Assembly (NCBI GenBank): GCA_023700805.1
Contig: JAMPYF010000013.1
Coordinates: forward strand, 1-64,000
Origin: Sulfuritalea sp.
GTDB taxonomy: Bacteria > Pseudomonadota > Gammaproteobacteria > Burkholderiales > Rhodocyclaceae
DNA length: 64,000 bases
Direction of reading: 5' to 3'
Shown here: positions 7,401 to 15,377 of the stretch, piece after piece
Layout: each line of letters opens with the position of its first letter
Position numbering within the stretch: position 1 is the stretch's first letter
Made by a program: the position numbers and the translations under genes
The notes under the pieces: model-generated
Told to the model about the DNA's origin: nothing
The model's database searches: none
What the model saw: the letters and a program-made list of their open reading frames with translations, nothing else

Positions 7401-8158
7401 CGGAAACGAAAGGCGGCATCGGGCTTCATGTTCAGGGGTGCGGTGAACAGGACGGCGTCGCCTTCGCTTTGAGCCAGCGCGACTTCGCCGGAGGCTCCCA
7501 GGCCGCTGCGGTCGGTGACCACCGCTTCGAGCCGCTCCAGATCCACCTGCAAGGCCAGCGCCCCGATCACTACGCCTTCGCTCAGCACCGGCGACACCAG
7601 AAAGGCCGCCGCCCGCTGCCCCGAAGGCGGATAAGGCTTGAAGCGGGTGAGATGGGTCTGCAGCGTGCCCAGAGCCCGTTCGAACCCTTGTGCCAGCTGG
7701 GTGTCGCGCCAGGGCCCGGTTCTCAGGTTGGTGCCCAGCTCCCCTTCGCGCGCCACCGAGAACACCACGTCGCCGCCGGCATCGATCAGCAGCAGATCGT
7801 AGTAGTCCGCCCCCTGCATGCCGGCCAAGACCTCGCGCAGGCGGAGTTCGGCTGCGAGATAGTCGGGTGCGCGCAGCCCGCCGCGGTGGAAAGCCGGTCC
7901 GAAGCTGGCGATTGCCTCCCTGACCGCAGCGCTGTGGCTGGCCTGCTGCGCATCGCCCATGCGCTCGCTTATGTAGGTTTCGATCTTGCCGACTTTCTTG
8001 TCGGCAATCACGGCCAGGTTCTCCAGCACGGTTTTGCGCAGCGAAGTCTCGAACGAGGCCTGGTAATACACGGCCAGACCAGCCAGCGGCAGCACCGCCA
8101 CCAGCAGGTAGCTGATCGACAGCCGGGCGATGATCATCAGCGGCGGCAGCTTTTTCAT
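4406..8158 (-). CDS. Membrane sensor with Cache, HAMP, three PAS, GGDEF and EAL domains
   Basis: A 1250-aa c-di-GMP enzyme. Order: transmembrane segment (about 10-28), periplasmic Cache-type domain, second transmembrane segment (about 285-305), HAMP, coiled coil, three PAS domains, GGDEF, EAL. The cyclase signature is GGDDF (878-882), with an RxxD inhibitory site (RDSD) five residues before it. The phosphodiesterase part has EALVRW (1018), DDFGTGYSS (1139) and LKLDQSFV, so both activities look possible. An unusual insert just before EAL carries four cysteines (998, 1004, 1007, 1012). The start ATG at 8158 overlaps the stop of the upstream substrate-binding protein (ATGA), so the two are coupled; longer upstream frames are false. 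The likely role is to convert ligand sensing into c-di-GMP output. Confidence 0.93.
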   Translation of the reverse strand: MKKLPPLMIIARLSISYLLVAVLPLAGLAVYYQASFETSLRKTVLENLAVIADKKVGKIETYISERMGDAQQASHSAAVREAIASFGPAFHRGGLRAPDYLAAELRLREVLAGMQGADYYDLLLIDAGGDVVFSVAREGELGTNLRTGPWRDTQLAQGFERALGTLQTHLTRFKPYPPSGQRAAAFLVSPVLSEGVVIGALALQVDLERLEAVVTDRSGLGASGEVALAQSEGDAVLFTAPLNMKPDAAFRFRLALAETPYPMQQALAGGRDTGIVRDYNGIESVAAWRYLPSLGWGMVVKTDAAEALAPVARLHRLSYLALGLFLLFSAVAAVWLGRSLSRPVRRLTAIAEDIAGGNLSRRAPGGGGDELGRLADAFNHMTDELVAARVDLEARVLARTAELAEANQQLQTSLSKLDEAQRIAQVGSWELDLVSGKLHWSDQIFRIFEIERKDFSATYEAFLDVVHPADRERVSRAYADSLAARTPYEISHRLLMADGRIKWVNERCETEYDEQGKALRSLGTVQDITERKRAEQALLASELFAKATIDAIPAHMCVLDRSGRIMAVNQAWREFYEHNSAQAQGLNYFLGANYLQTCNAATGPGAENAEQMAEGIRRVISGECEAFTIEYPCHGPDQRHWFIARVTRFHGDSGNVVVTHDDITAKKQAEAAIQLYASVFQHSAEAILISDADNRILAVNAAFTLLTGYTSDEAVGRNPGFLATGQTPAAIYREMWTALKESGSWQGEIWDRRKDGTVYPKWLSLSVVRDAAGEITHYIGSFADLSERKVAEQRITHLANHDALTGLFNRLSLKERLEQALATVRREHRALAVLFIDMDRFKAINDSLGHAVGDELLLEVARRLRDEVRDSDIVARLGGDDFVVVLTDVEGANAAARVADKLLRVLGQPYRIREHQLHSTPSIGVAFFPIDGEDGETLLKNADTAMYHAKSQGRNNVQFFTAAMNQAAIERLRLDHDLRVALEEGQFELHYQPKLEACASGSGCAACSDRACRVVGVEALVRWRHPRDGLISPLKFIPVAEETGLILPLGEWVLDEACRQLRAWRDAGIASATMAVNLSAHQLGSPSLLGFVRKTLIRHGLTGADLELEITESAVMDDPAASIGRLNALRELGVKLSIDDFGTGYSSLSYLKLLPIHTLKLDQSFVRDIESDPNDVAICTATIALAHNLGLTVVGEGVETEAQHRFLTGHGCDFLQGYLFSKPVVAAEALAFIRRRNMPDTASPIPANAA

Positions 8159-9366
8159 GGCGGCAACTGCGCCTGCTGCCAGGCGGCGCGCGAACGATAG
8201 TCGGGGAAAGGCATCGGCCGCAGTGCGACGCCCGAATCCCACACCAAGTCGAAGCCACTGTCGGCGCGTTCCTTGCCGATGCGCACGGGTCGCCACATAT
8301 GGCGCGTCGACCGGTCGACGGCGAACAGCCCGGACGGCGCCGCGATGCTCTGCTCCTGCACCAGGAGATTGACCTGACCGGGTTTCTCGCTGCCGGCATC
8401 GCGCACCGCCTGCGCCCAAAGCTTGAGACTGACATAGGCCGCCTCGATCGGCCCGCTGGTCATCCTATCCCTGCCGTAGCGTGCCTGGAAGGCGGCGACG
8501 AAACGACGGTTGGCCTCCCCCGGCAGGCTGCCGAAGTAGCTCCATACGGCGTAGTGATTGGGATGCGCCTTGGCCAGCCCCATCGCCCGCAACTCGCCCT
8601 CCGCGATGCTGAAGGACATCACCGGCAAGGCATCCAGTCCGGCGGCATGCAGGGCGCGGAAGAAATGCAGATTGCTGTCGCCGTTCAGGGTGTTGAGCAC
8701 CACGTCCGGTTTCATGTCCTGCAGTTCGGCCACGATCGCGTCGAAGCCGGCATCACCCAGCGGCCGATAGCGCTCGGCCACCAGCGTGCCGCCGCCGGCC
8801 CGCGCCAGATCGCGGATGATGCGGTTCGCGGTGCGCGGGAAAATGTAGTCGGAACCCAGCAGATAGACTTTCTTGCCGAGATGGTCCAGGGCCCAGCGCG
8901 TCCCGGGAAGTATCTGCTGGTTGGGCGCGAGGCCGGTATAGAAGATATTCGGCGACTGTTCCAGGCCTTCGTACTGGAGGGGATAGAACATCAAGTGGCG
9001 ATGCTTCTCCACCACCGGCAGCAGCGCCTTGCGACAGGCCGAGGTCCAGCAGGCAAACAGCGCGCTGACGCGTTCCGCCACGATCAGCCGCTCGGCTTCG
9101 GCTGCCGCCGCCGCCGGATCGGAACGGCTGTCGGCAAGCACGATTTCGATCGGCCGTCCGAGCAAGCCGCCAGCGGCATTGGTTTCCTCCACGGCCAGAC
9201 GTAGCGCGTCCACCAACGGCCGTTCGCTGGCCGCCATGGTGCCGGTCAGGGAGTGCAGCACGCCGATGCGTATCGGCGGCGGCGCGGGGCGCGGGGTGGC
9301 CAGCGCCCCCGCCAGGACGATCAAAGCTATGACGACGGCAACGCCAAAACGGCGGGAAGTGTTCAT
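8155..9366 (-). CDS. ABC-type periplasmic substrate-binding protein (UrtA/AmiC-like)
   Basis: A 403-aa protein with an N-terminal hydrophobic signal segment (VAVVIALIVLAGALA) and a type-I periplasmic binding fold: IRIGVLHSLTGTMAASE at the start, then AVEETNAAGGLLGRPIEIVL, and VLNTLNGDSNLHFFRALHAAG in the second lobe. This resembles short-chain amide/urea-binding proteins (UrtA, FmdD, AmiC). No permease or ATPase gene is adjacent. Instead its stop overlaps the start of a large Cache-GGDEF-EAL protein, so it probably serves as the ligand-binding partner of that sensor rather than in transport. The ligand is unknown; urea or an amide is a guess by family. Confidence 0.85.
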   Translation of the reverse strand: MNTSRRFGVAVVIALIVLAGALATPRPAPPPIRIGVLHSLTGTMAASERPLVDALRLAVEETNAAGGLLGRPIEIVLADSRSDPAAAAAEAERLIVAERVSALFACWTSACRKALLPVVEKHRHLMFYPLQYEGLEQSPNIFYTGLAPNQQILPGTRWALDHLGKKVYLLGSDYIFPRTANRIIRDLARAGGGTLVAERYRPLGDAGFDAIVAELQDMKPDVVLNTLNGDSNLHFFRALHAAGLDALPVMSFSIAEGELRAMGLAKAHPNHYAVWSYFGSLPGEANRRFVAAFQARYGRDRMTSGPIEAAYVSLKLWAQAVRDAGSEKPGQVNLLVQEQSIAAPSGLFAVDRSTRHMWRPVRIGKERADSGFDLVWDSGVALRPMPFPDYRSRAAWQQAQLPP

Positions 9367-9455
9367 GCCCGGATTCTACCTGCAGCGAATTTCAAAAGTC
9401 GAACGGCATTGCCGCGGGGCAGTCCGCGTGATTCGCCGGCTATGCGGAAAAGGCA

Positions 9456-10463
9456 TCAGACGGCCGCTACCTGGTTCAACCCTCGCCCTTCGTCGAGTTG
9501 CTCGACATGCAATGCGCAATTGCGTCCGGCCGCCTTTGCGGCATACAGCGCGCGGTCGGCGGCCGCAATCAGGTCATTGATTTCGCGTGTGCGATCGGGC
9601 ACCACGGTGGCCGCACCGAGGCTGACCGACACATGGCCGACGCCGCTGTTGCCGGGATGCGGAAGCTGCAACGCCGCGATCTCGGCGCCGATGCGCCGGG
9701 CCACCGTCAGCGCGCCGTCGACGGTGGTGCCGGGCAGAACGGCCGCGAATTCCTCGCCGCCGTAGCGGGCGATCAGATCGACCGAGCGCAGGCAGGACGT
9801 CACCATCGCGCTGGCGAGCGCCTTCAGGCAGGTATCGCCGCCCTGATGGCCAAAAATGTCGTTGTAGACCTTGAAGTGGTCGACATCGAGCAGAACCAGG
9901 GAAAGCGGCTTGCCGTCCCGCGTGCCGCGCGCCCATTCGGCCTGCAAGGTTTCGTCGAGGCAGCGCCGGTTGGCCACCCCGGTGAGGCCATCTCGGTTGG
10001 CCAGGCGCTGCAAGGCCGCCTGCGCCTCCTTCTGCGCCGTCATGTCGCGCAGGGTTTCCACTACGGCGATCAGCTTGCCGGTTTCGTCGAAGATGGGGCC
10101 GGAATCGATGGCGAGATATAGCCGGGTGCCCAGCTGCGGCATCACGCACCAGTTTTCCGCACGGCGACCATGGGCCGGCACGGCATCGGTCGCCGCATGA
10201 TCGTGATCGACGTAGAGCGCGTCGATCTCCTCGGTGTGGCCCTGGGCAATCAGGTCGGCCAGACAGGGACGGGGCTCGCTGTAGAAGCCGCGCCAGTGCT
10301 CGCGGGTACCGATGACCTCGCCCGCCTTGATGCCGGTCAGGCGCTCGCAGGCACGGTTCCAGATGATGACCCGGCAGTCGGCGTCCAGCACGAAGGTCGG
10401 CACGACCAGGTGCTCCATCAGCCGCACCGACAGGTCCAGCTCGCCATCGTGATGATTATTCAT
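9456..10463 (-). CDS. PAS-GGDEF diguanylate cyclase
   Basis: A 335-aa soluble protein. An N-terminal PAS domain (LMEHLVVPTFVLDADCRVII, W.RACERLTG) ends with the PAC-type LRDMTAQKEAQ linker. It is followed by GGDEF with GGEEF as the active-site signature and an RSVD inhibitory site five residues before it. There is no EAL or transmembrane segment. The start at 10463 (MNNHHDGELD) is chosen because it directly precedes the PAS domain, although no strong ribosome site is visible; upstream alternatives at 10523 and 10592 are unlikely. It synthesises c-di-GMP from GTP. It lies 89 bp downstream in coding direction of nothing related and is separated from the SBP/GGDEF-EAL operon, to which it is upstream on the same strand. 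Confidence 0.9.
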   Translation of the reverse strand: MNNHHDGELDLSVRLMEHLVVPTFVLDADCRVIIWNRACERLTGIKAGEVIGTREHWRGFYSEPRPCLADLIAQGHTEEIDALYVDHDHAATDAVPAHGRRAENWCVMPQLGTRLYLAIDSGPIFDETGKLIAVVETLRDMTAQKEAQAALQRLANRDGLTGVANRRCLDETLQAEWARGTRDGKPLSLVLLDVDHFKVYNDIFGHQGGDTCLKALASAMVTSCLRSVDLIARYGGEEFAAVLPGTTVDGALTVARRIGAEIAALQLPHPGNSGVGHVSVSLGAATVVPDRTREINDLIAAADRALYAAKAAGRNCALHVEQLDEGRGLNQVAAV

Positions 10464-10618
10464 TTGAATGGTTTGGATAAGAATGAGCGCCCTTGTACTT
10501 TCGACATAGTAACTGACGCCCATCGATGGCGACCTGCGTATCGCTTCGGCCGACCCGCGGCGGCGTCCGTGTGTATTTTTTGCGTCACGCATGCCGCCGG
10601 CGGGCGTATGATTTCGCC

Positions 10619-11050
10619 ATGAGATATGCCTGTGCGATTTTATGCGGCTTGTTGCTGGCGACCGGCCCCGTCCGCTCGCAGACGGCTGAAGTCACCCGGC
10701 CCGACATCGGCTTCGACTGCTGGATCGGTGGCGAGGGCACGCAGATCTATACCCACTACATCCGCTGCATCGCGGACCGGGACCTGGCGCACCCCGAGTC
10801 GATCGATCCGCAATCCGATGCCGTGCTGAATCTCCTGCATCGCGAACTGCACCAGCGCTCGGGTAGCGATGCGGAAAAAGCCTTCAAGGCGAATATCGAA
10901 CTGGTGCGCGAAGCGGGCTCGGTCTGGAGCATCCGCATCTATTCCTACCCGTCCGACTCGTCCTGGCAGGAGGGCATGCCGGAACGTCTGGTGCGCGCCG
11001 TGCTGTGCCCGCGGCAGGCTCACTGCGCGGTGATGATACGCCCGCGCTGA
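10619..11050 (+). CDS. Secreted hypothetical protein
   Basis: A 143-aa protein with a signal peptide (MRYACAILCGLLLATGPVRS, cleavage after about residue 20). The mature part has four cysteines (FDCWIG, IRCIAD, AVLCPRQ, AHCAV), which suggests two disulfides in the periplasm. The ATG at 10619 is chosen because the signal peptide starts there; the longer frame upstream is Arg-rich. It diverges from the diguanylate cyclase gene and converges with the FNR-like gene. No known family is recognised. Confidence 0.7.
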   Translation: MRYACAILCGLLLATGPVRSQTAEVTRPDIGFDCWIGGEGTQIYTHYIRCIADRDLAHPESIDPQSDAVLNLLHRELHQRSGSDAEKAFKANIELVREAGSVWSIRIYSYPSDSSWQEGMPERLVRAVLCPRQAHCAVMIRPR

Positions 11051-11067
11051 CGGCGGGCCCCCCACCC

Positions 11068-11925
11068 TCAGTACAGCACTTCGCTCCAGCGTCCGCTGCT
11101 GCGCAGTTTGCCGTGCACCGACACCCAGTCCCGGGCGGACCCGGCCAGTTCGATCATGGCCTGGTCGAACATGGCCAGCGTGTTGCCGGTGCCGGCGATG
11201 AAAACCCGCGTATCGCGGCGCTGCATCATGTCCCAGACTTCCGCCGCGTTCTGCGCCAGGGCCTGGTCCAGCGCCACCGGCGCGTCGAAATGCGGGCGCG
11301 GACTGACCGCCTGGAAGGCCTTGAAGGTCGGCTGATCGTAGTAGTTGGCGAGGTCGTTGTTCTCGTCGTTCATGTAGAGCATTTCCAGCGGGCTCTTCGC
11401 GCCGTAGAACAGCCTGACCCTGCCCTTCCAGCCGCCGATCTTTTCGTAGATCTGGCGGATCAGGGTGCGGAAGGGCGCAATGCCGGTGCCCATGCCCAGC
11501 ATCAGGATATCGGCATTCTTGTTCTCCGGAATCACGAAGGGATAGCCGACCGGGCCAGCGAGCTCGATGACGTCGTCGCGACGCAGGTCGCACAGGTAGT
11601 TGGAGGCGATGCCCGGGTATTCCTCGCCGTTGAATTCGTCGATGTAGGTGCAGCGCCGCACGCAGATGGCGAACTCGGTCGCCTCGGCGCGCCGCTCCAG
11701 GTCCATGATCGAATACAGCCGGGCGTGGTGCCGGTTGCCGAACTGTCCCGGCGCCAGGACGCGGATGCAGTTGCCGGGCACCGCGTCGAAGGACAGGTTG
11801 CCGATGCGGAATACCAGATGGCGCACTTCCTCGCGCGAAGCGGGCGGCGTGATGCGGCGCGACTCGGTGAGGACGGCGGACCAGATCCTGGCGGGGGGAG
11901 GCGCGGGTGGCTGGGCTAGCGGCAT
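11068..11925 (-). CDS. Ferredoxin-NADP(H) reductase-like flavoprotein
   Basis: A 285-aa protein of the plant-type FNR superfamily. The FAD motif is RLYSI (about 91), with a following GPVGYPF phosphate-binding loop. The NAD(P) domain has LMLGMGTGIAPFRT (about 165) and the late FIAGTGNTLAMFDQ. The C-terminus WSEVLY provides the aromatic end that stacks on FAD in FNRs. It is the last gene of the rnf cluster, 24 bp after the NqrM-like gene. The likely reaction is electron exchange between reduced ferredoxin and NADP+, complementing Rnf, which uses NAD+. The cluster position is the main reason to propose ferredoxin as partner. Confidence 0.82.
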   Translation of the reverse strand: MPLAQPPAPPPARIWSAVLTESRRITPPASREEVRHLVFRIGNLSFDAVPGNCIRVLAPGQFGNRHHARLYSIMDLERRAEATEFAICVRRCTYIDEFNGEEYPGIASNYLCDLRRDDVIELAGPVGYPFVIPENKNADILMLGMGTGIAPFRTLIRQIYEKIGGWKGRVRLFYGAKSPLEMLYMNDENNDLANYYDQPTFKAFQAVSPRPHFDAPVALDQALAQNAAEVWDMMQRRDTRVFIAGTGNTLAMFDQAMIELAGSARDWVSVHGKLRSSGRWSEVLY

Positions 11926-11949
11926 GGCATTGGCTCCGAAAATGGCAAA

Positions 11950-12153
11950 TCAGTGGCGAGGCGAGGCATCGGGTTCGGCGCAGGAGCCCTCGCTGCAGCC
12001 GCTGCCGGCCGAGCAGCAGCCGCACTTGCTGTTGTCGCGGAAGGGGCCGAGTTGCGGGTTCTGCGCGGCGAACCGGAGGTAGAGGCGCTCGACGGCGATG
12101 CCGCCGAGCAGAATGGCGAAGATCAGGCCGACGGTGACCAGGTAAGTGCCCAT
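11950..12153 (-). CDS. Small membrane-anchored Cys-rich protein, NqrM-like
   Basis: A 67-aa protein with one N-terminal membrane helix (YLVTVGLIFAILLGGIAV) and a C-terminal tail with five cysteines in KCGCCSAGSGCSEGSC. The start ATG overlaps the rnfA stop (ATGA), so it is coupled to rnfA. The architecture (one helix plus a Cys cluster of about 70 aa) matches NqrM, the maturation factor that delivers iron to the Cys site between NqrD and NqrE in Na+-NQR. RnfA and RnfE are the homologues of NqrE and NqrD, so an equivalent role for Rnf is plausible. This is inference from architecture and position; the sequence is not close enough by eye to be certain. Confidence 0.6.
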   Translation of the reverse strand: MGTYLVTVGLIFAILLGGIAVERLYLRFAAQNPQLGPFRDNSKCGCCSAGSGCSEGSCAEPDASPRH

Positions 12154-12731
12154 CAGCCGCCCAGTCCGGCAAAGCCCATGAAGGACAGCGACAGAATGCC
12201 TGCCAGCATCAGCGACAGGGCCGTGCCCTGGGCCAAGTCCGGCACGTTGGACAGCGTCAGGCGCTCGCGCACGCTGGCCATCAGCACCAGCGCCAGGGTG
12301 AAGCCGGCGCCGCCGCCGACGCTGAAAGTGACGGACTGGACGAAGTCGTATTCGCGCGCGGTCTGGAACAAGGCGACGCCGAGCACGGCGCAGTTGGTGG
12401 TGATCAGCGGCAGGTAGATGCCGAGCGCGCGGAACAGCTTCGGACTGTATTTCTTCAGCACCATTTCGACCAGTTGCACCGCCGAGGCGATGATCACGAT
12501 ATAGGAGATCAGGCGCAGGAATTCGAGGTGGAAGTAGCCCAGCAGCAGGTTCAGGCCGTAGGCGCAGAGTGAAGCCACCAGCATCACGAAGGTGGTCGCC
12601 ACGCCCATCGGGAAGGCCGTGTCGAGCCGGCCCGAAACGCCGAGGAAGGGGCACAGGCCGAGGAACATCGCCAGCACGAAATTGTTGGCGAGCAGCGCGT
12701 TGATGAATATCTGGAAGGCCGATTCATGCAT
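12153..12731 (-). CDS. rnfA: Rnf complex subunit RnfA
   Basis: A 192-aa membrane protein of the normal length, with six hydrophobic helices. Characteristic stretches are NNFVLAMFLGLCPFLGVS near the N-terminus, with the Cys that helps ligate the intramembrane iron centre, and TTNCAVLGVALFQ in the middle, with the second Cys. RnfA and RnfE form the paired membrane core through which electrons pass. It overlaps rnfE by 8 bp upstream and the NqrM-like gene by 3 bp downstream. Confidence 0.95.
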   Translation of the reverse strand: MHESAFQIFINALLANNFVLAMFLGLCPFLGVSGRLDTAFPMGVATTFVMLVASLCAYGLNLLLGYFHLEFLRLISYIVIIASAVQLVEMVLKKYSPKLFRALGIYLPLITTNCAVLGVALFQTAREYDFVQSVTFSVGGGAGFTLALVLMASVRERLTLSNVPDLAQGTALSLMLAGILSLSFMGFAGLGG

Positions 12732-13374
12732 TTTGCGTAGCCTCGACGAGTTTGGCCTGCCGCCGGCGCAGCTTCCTGCGCTCCAGCCAGGAGAAGAACA
12801 GCAGCCAGGCGCCGAGCACGAAGAAACCGCCGGGCGGCAGCACCATGATCACCCAGGGCTGGAAACCGGCGCCGAACAGCGTCACGCCGAACAAGGTGCC
12901 GGCGCCGAGAACCTCGCGCACCGTGCCCAGCGCCAGCAGGCCGATGGTGAAGCCGATGCCCATCCCGGCGGCATTGATCATGGCCGGCAGCGGCGGGTTC
13001 TTCGCCGCATGCGCCTCGGCGCGGCCGAGGATGATGCAGTTCACCACGATGAGCTGGATGAAGGCGCCGAGCGCGTCGTAGAGCTTGAGGCTGATGGCCT
13101 GGATCGCATAATCGACGACCGTGACGAAGGTGGCGATGATCACGATGTAGACGGCAATGCGCACCTCCTTCGGCGTGATATTGCGCATCATCGACACCAG
13201 CCCGCAGGAGGCAATCAGCACCAGCATCGTAGACACCCCCATCGACAGCGCATTGACCACCGAAACCGTGACCGCCAGGGTCGGGCACATGCCCAGCACC
13301 ATGACGAACACCGGGTTCTGGCGCCAGACGCCCTCCATGAACTCATCCCAGGTCCCTGCGGCAGACGGATTCAT
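12724..13374 (-). CDS. rnfE: Rnf complex subunit RnfE
   Basis: A 216-aa membrane protein starting MNPSAAGTWDEF. It contains NPVFVMVLGMCPTLAVTVS (first iron-ligand Cys) and LIVVNCIILGRAEA (second), the family hallmarks shared with NqrD. The start at 13374 overlaps the rnfG stop (ATGA); the long upstream frame is false. The C-terminus is a basic tail (ERRKLRRRQAK) on the cytoplasmic side. It is part of the membrane core together with RnfA. Confidence 0.95.
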   Translation of the reverse strand: MNPSAAGTWDEFMEGVWRQNPVFVMVLGMCPTLAVTVSVVNALSMGVSTMLVLIASCGLVSMMRNITPKEVRIAVYIVIIATFVTVVDYAIQAISLKLYDALGAFIQLIVVNCIILGRAEAHAAKNPPLPAMINAAGMGIGFTIGLLALGTVREVLGAGTLFGVTLFGAGFQPWVIMVLPPGGFFVLGAWLLFFSWLERRKLRRRQAKLVEATQNA

Positions 13375-14117
13375 GATTTGCTCCTGAGCTTGTCGAGATT
13401 GGGAACCAGGCGCGGCAGCAGGACCTGCGCCGAATCGTTGATGGCGCGGCCGACGGCGCGCGAGGTGATCGTCGCGCCGGCAATCGCATCGATCTGCCAG
13501 GGGCTGGTCTTGGCGCCGTGCTTGACCGCCCTGACCTCGTTGGCCAGCGCCGAGAGGTCGCCCTTGAGCTTGACGTCGAGCGCGTTGAAGTTGGCGAGGA
13601 AGTTCTTGTCCGTGATGATCTTGTCGCCGATGCCCGGCGTCTCGCGCATGGCCACCACGCCGATGCCGACCACGCACTGGCAGTCCGGCGCATAGCCGAA
13701 CATGATGCGCACGGTGTCGGCGTAACCCTTGGCGCCGCCTTCGGCGGCGATGCCGGCGAGTTTGCCGCCGGCGTCGTAGGCGGCAAAGAATTTGACGCCG
13801 CCGGGCGCCGTGTCGCCAGCGCCAACTCTTGGCTCGATGCCGCCGCCGGGCAGCGCGACGTACTCGGCAATCGACTGCGCCGCCGGTATCACCTTGAACA
13901 CCGCGCGCTCGGTGGCGATGCGCTTGTTGGCGGCGACCGCATCGTAGGTGCCCTGGTAGGCGCCGACGATGATCAGGCCGCAGATGGCCGAGACCAGTCC
14001 CAGGGTGCGGATCATCGGGGCGGTCGGGGACGCGGGCGGCACGGGCGGCGTAGCGCCGGCCACGGCGATCGGGATCACCTTGGCTGCGGAAACGGAAGGT
14101 TCAGACGGCTCGGTCAT
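13371..14117 (-). CDS. rnfG: Rnf complex subunit RnfG (FMN-binding)
   Basis: A 248-aa protein. After a Pro-rich N-terminal stretch there is one membrane helix (LGLVSAICGLIIVGAY, about 38-53), then a periplasmic FMN-binding domain. The flavinylation motif is AIAGATITS near residue 215, whose last Thr is the expected covalent FMN site. Other family features are GIGVVAMRETPGIGDKI. A copy of the 25-bp dispersed motif lies inside (13806-13830), giving PRVGAGDTA in the domain's early part. Overlaps of four bases on both sides (rnfD, rnfE) show tight coupling. Confidence 0.93.
   Translation of the reverse strand: MTEPSEPSVSAAKVIPIAVAGATPPVPPASPTAPMIRTLGLVSAICGLIIVGAYQGTYDAVAANKRIATERAVFKVIPAAQSIAEYVALPGGGIEPRVGAGDTAPGGVKFFAAYDAGGKLAGIAAEGGAKGYADTVRIMFGYAPDCQCVVGIGVVAMRETPGIGDKIITDKNFLANFNALDVKLKGDLSALANEVRAVKHGAKTSPWQIDAIAGATITSRAVGRAINDSAQVLLPRLVPNLDKLRSKS
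13806..13830 (-). repeat. 25-bp dispersed motif, copy 2 (in rnfG)
   Basis: On the sense strand of rnfG the core reads AAGAGTTGGCGCTGGCG followed by ACACGGCG, encoding R-V-G-A-G-D-T-A. The first 17 bases are identical to copies in the NifJ-like gene, nuoG and at 58730. Confidence 0.75.
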
Positions 14118-15259
14118 TTTTTCGGCTTCTTCGGCAGGAAGCGCTTCTTCGGTGTCACCGCGCCGGCTTCTTCGCGCGAGATGTAGCCCGGGTTCAGCGG
14201 ATAGGTGGCGCGCTTGTGGCGGTTCTGCGCGCCGCGGCCGAAAGGCACCGGCTGGGTGATCCTCTCGATCAGGGGCGAGGCCGCGTTGGCGATCAGGATC
14301 GCGTACATGACGCCTTCCGGCAGGCCGCTGTAGTAGCGGATCACCACGGTCAGCAAGCCGATCAGTGCGCCATAGACCCACATGCCCTTGGGCGTCACCG
14401 GTGAGGTCGCCATGTCGGTCGCCATATACACGGCGCCGAGGATCAGGCCGCCGGAAAACAGCATGAAGAAAGGGTTCGGGTAGCGCACTGCATCGAAGGC
14501 ATACAGCAGCCAGGCAGTCAGCGCGGCGCTGCCGATGATCGCCAGCGGGATGCGCCAGTCCATGAAGCGGCGCAGTGCCAGATAGGCGCCGCAGAGCAGG
14601 ATCAGCACCGGCGCCGGACCCACCGCCATGTTGCCCGAGAGCGAGGTCAGCAGGTCGCCGGCATTGGCCACCACGCCGTCGAACTTCCACTTCGCCAGCG
14701 GCGTGGCGCCGGCCAGGGCATCGAGGTTCTTGGCCTTGAGCCAGGCGGCGGCGTCGGCCGGAATCATCAGCGGCCAGGCCAGCGAGGAGGGAATGAACTC
14801 GGTGAAGCGTCCCGCCAGGAAGGACGGCGTGTAGGTCGCGATCGCGGTGGGGAAGGCCGCCTGGACGAAGGCGCGGCCGACCAGTGCCGGGTTGAAGACG
14901 TTGAAGCCGATGCCGCCGAACAGCGCCTTGCCCAGCGCGATGGCCACCAGGCCGGCGACGGCCCCCATCCACAGCGGGAAGCCCGGCGGCAGGGTCAGTG
15001 CCAACAAGAGTCCGGTGATCACGGCGGAGTAATCCGACAGGCGGCCGGCCTGGGTCCCGGTGCGGACGAAGTAGCGCTCGGCGAACAGGCAGGCGGCGGT
15101 GACGACGACGATCGAGGCCAGCGCCGAGATGCCGTACTGGAAGACGTAGAAGGCGCAGATCGGCAGCAGCGAATACACCACATGGCGCATGATGGTTTCG
15201 ACGCTCTTCGGCCCCTGCACGTGCGGTGCGGAACGGATTTCGATCAGGGGGGTAGTCAT
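14114..15259 (-). CDS. rnfD: Rnf complex subunit RnfD (FMN-binding membrane subunit)
   Basis: A 381-aa protein with about nine to ten membrane helices. SDYSAVITGLLLALTLPP and NVFNPALVGRAF are NqrB/RnfD hallmarks. The covalent FMN motif LAGATPLA is present at about residue 187. The C-terminus is an unusually long basic tail (PKKRFLPKKPKK) that should face the cytoplasm. A ribosome site (AAGGTG) precedes ATG 15259. Upstream lies a palindromic intergenic element separating it from rnfC. Confidence 0.95.
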   Translation of the reverse strand: MTTPLIEIRSAPHVQGPKSVETIMRHVVYSLLPICAFYVFQYGISALASIVVVTAACLFAERYFVRTGTQAGRLSDYSAVITGLLLALTLPPGFPLWMGAVAGLVAIALGKALFGGIGFNVFNPALVGRAFVQAAFPTAIATYTPSFLAGRFTEFIPSSLAWPLMIPADAAAWLKAKNLDALAGATPLAKWKFDGVVANAGDLLTSLSGNMAVGPAPVLILLCGAYLALRRFMDWRIPLAIIGSAALTAWLLYAFDAVRYPNPFFMLFSGGLILGAVYMATDMATSPVTPKGMWVYGALIGLLTVVIRYYSGLPEGVMYAILIANAASPLIERITQPVPFGRGAQNRHKRATYPLNPGYISREEAGAVTPKKRFLPKKPKK

Positions 15260-15273
15260 GTCACACCTTTTCT

Positions 15274-15366
15274 CACCACCAAGACACCAAGGGCACGAAG
15301 TTGCACCAAGAAGTTCTCGCGTGATTTTCCTTGGTGCTTCTTGGTGAACTTGGTGCCTTGGTGGTG
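15274..15366. repeat. Extragenic palindromic element A (CACCACCAAG family)
   Basis: The left arm CACCACCAAGACACCAAG (15274-15291) pairs with CTTGGTGCCTTGGTGGTG (15349-15366); additional internal copies of CACCAAG and CTTGGTG extend the stem. It lies between rnfC and rnfD. A second element with the same arms lies at 16766-16858. Confidence 0.8.
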
Positions 15367-15377
15367 AAGGTTCTTAA

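Noticed and set aside
7050-8435. Long minus-strand frame over the Cache domain and binding-protein gene
   Set aside because: Arg/Gly-rich shadow of two well-supported genes in another frame.
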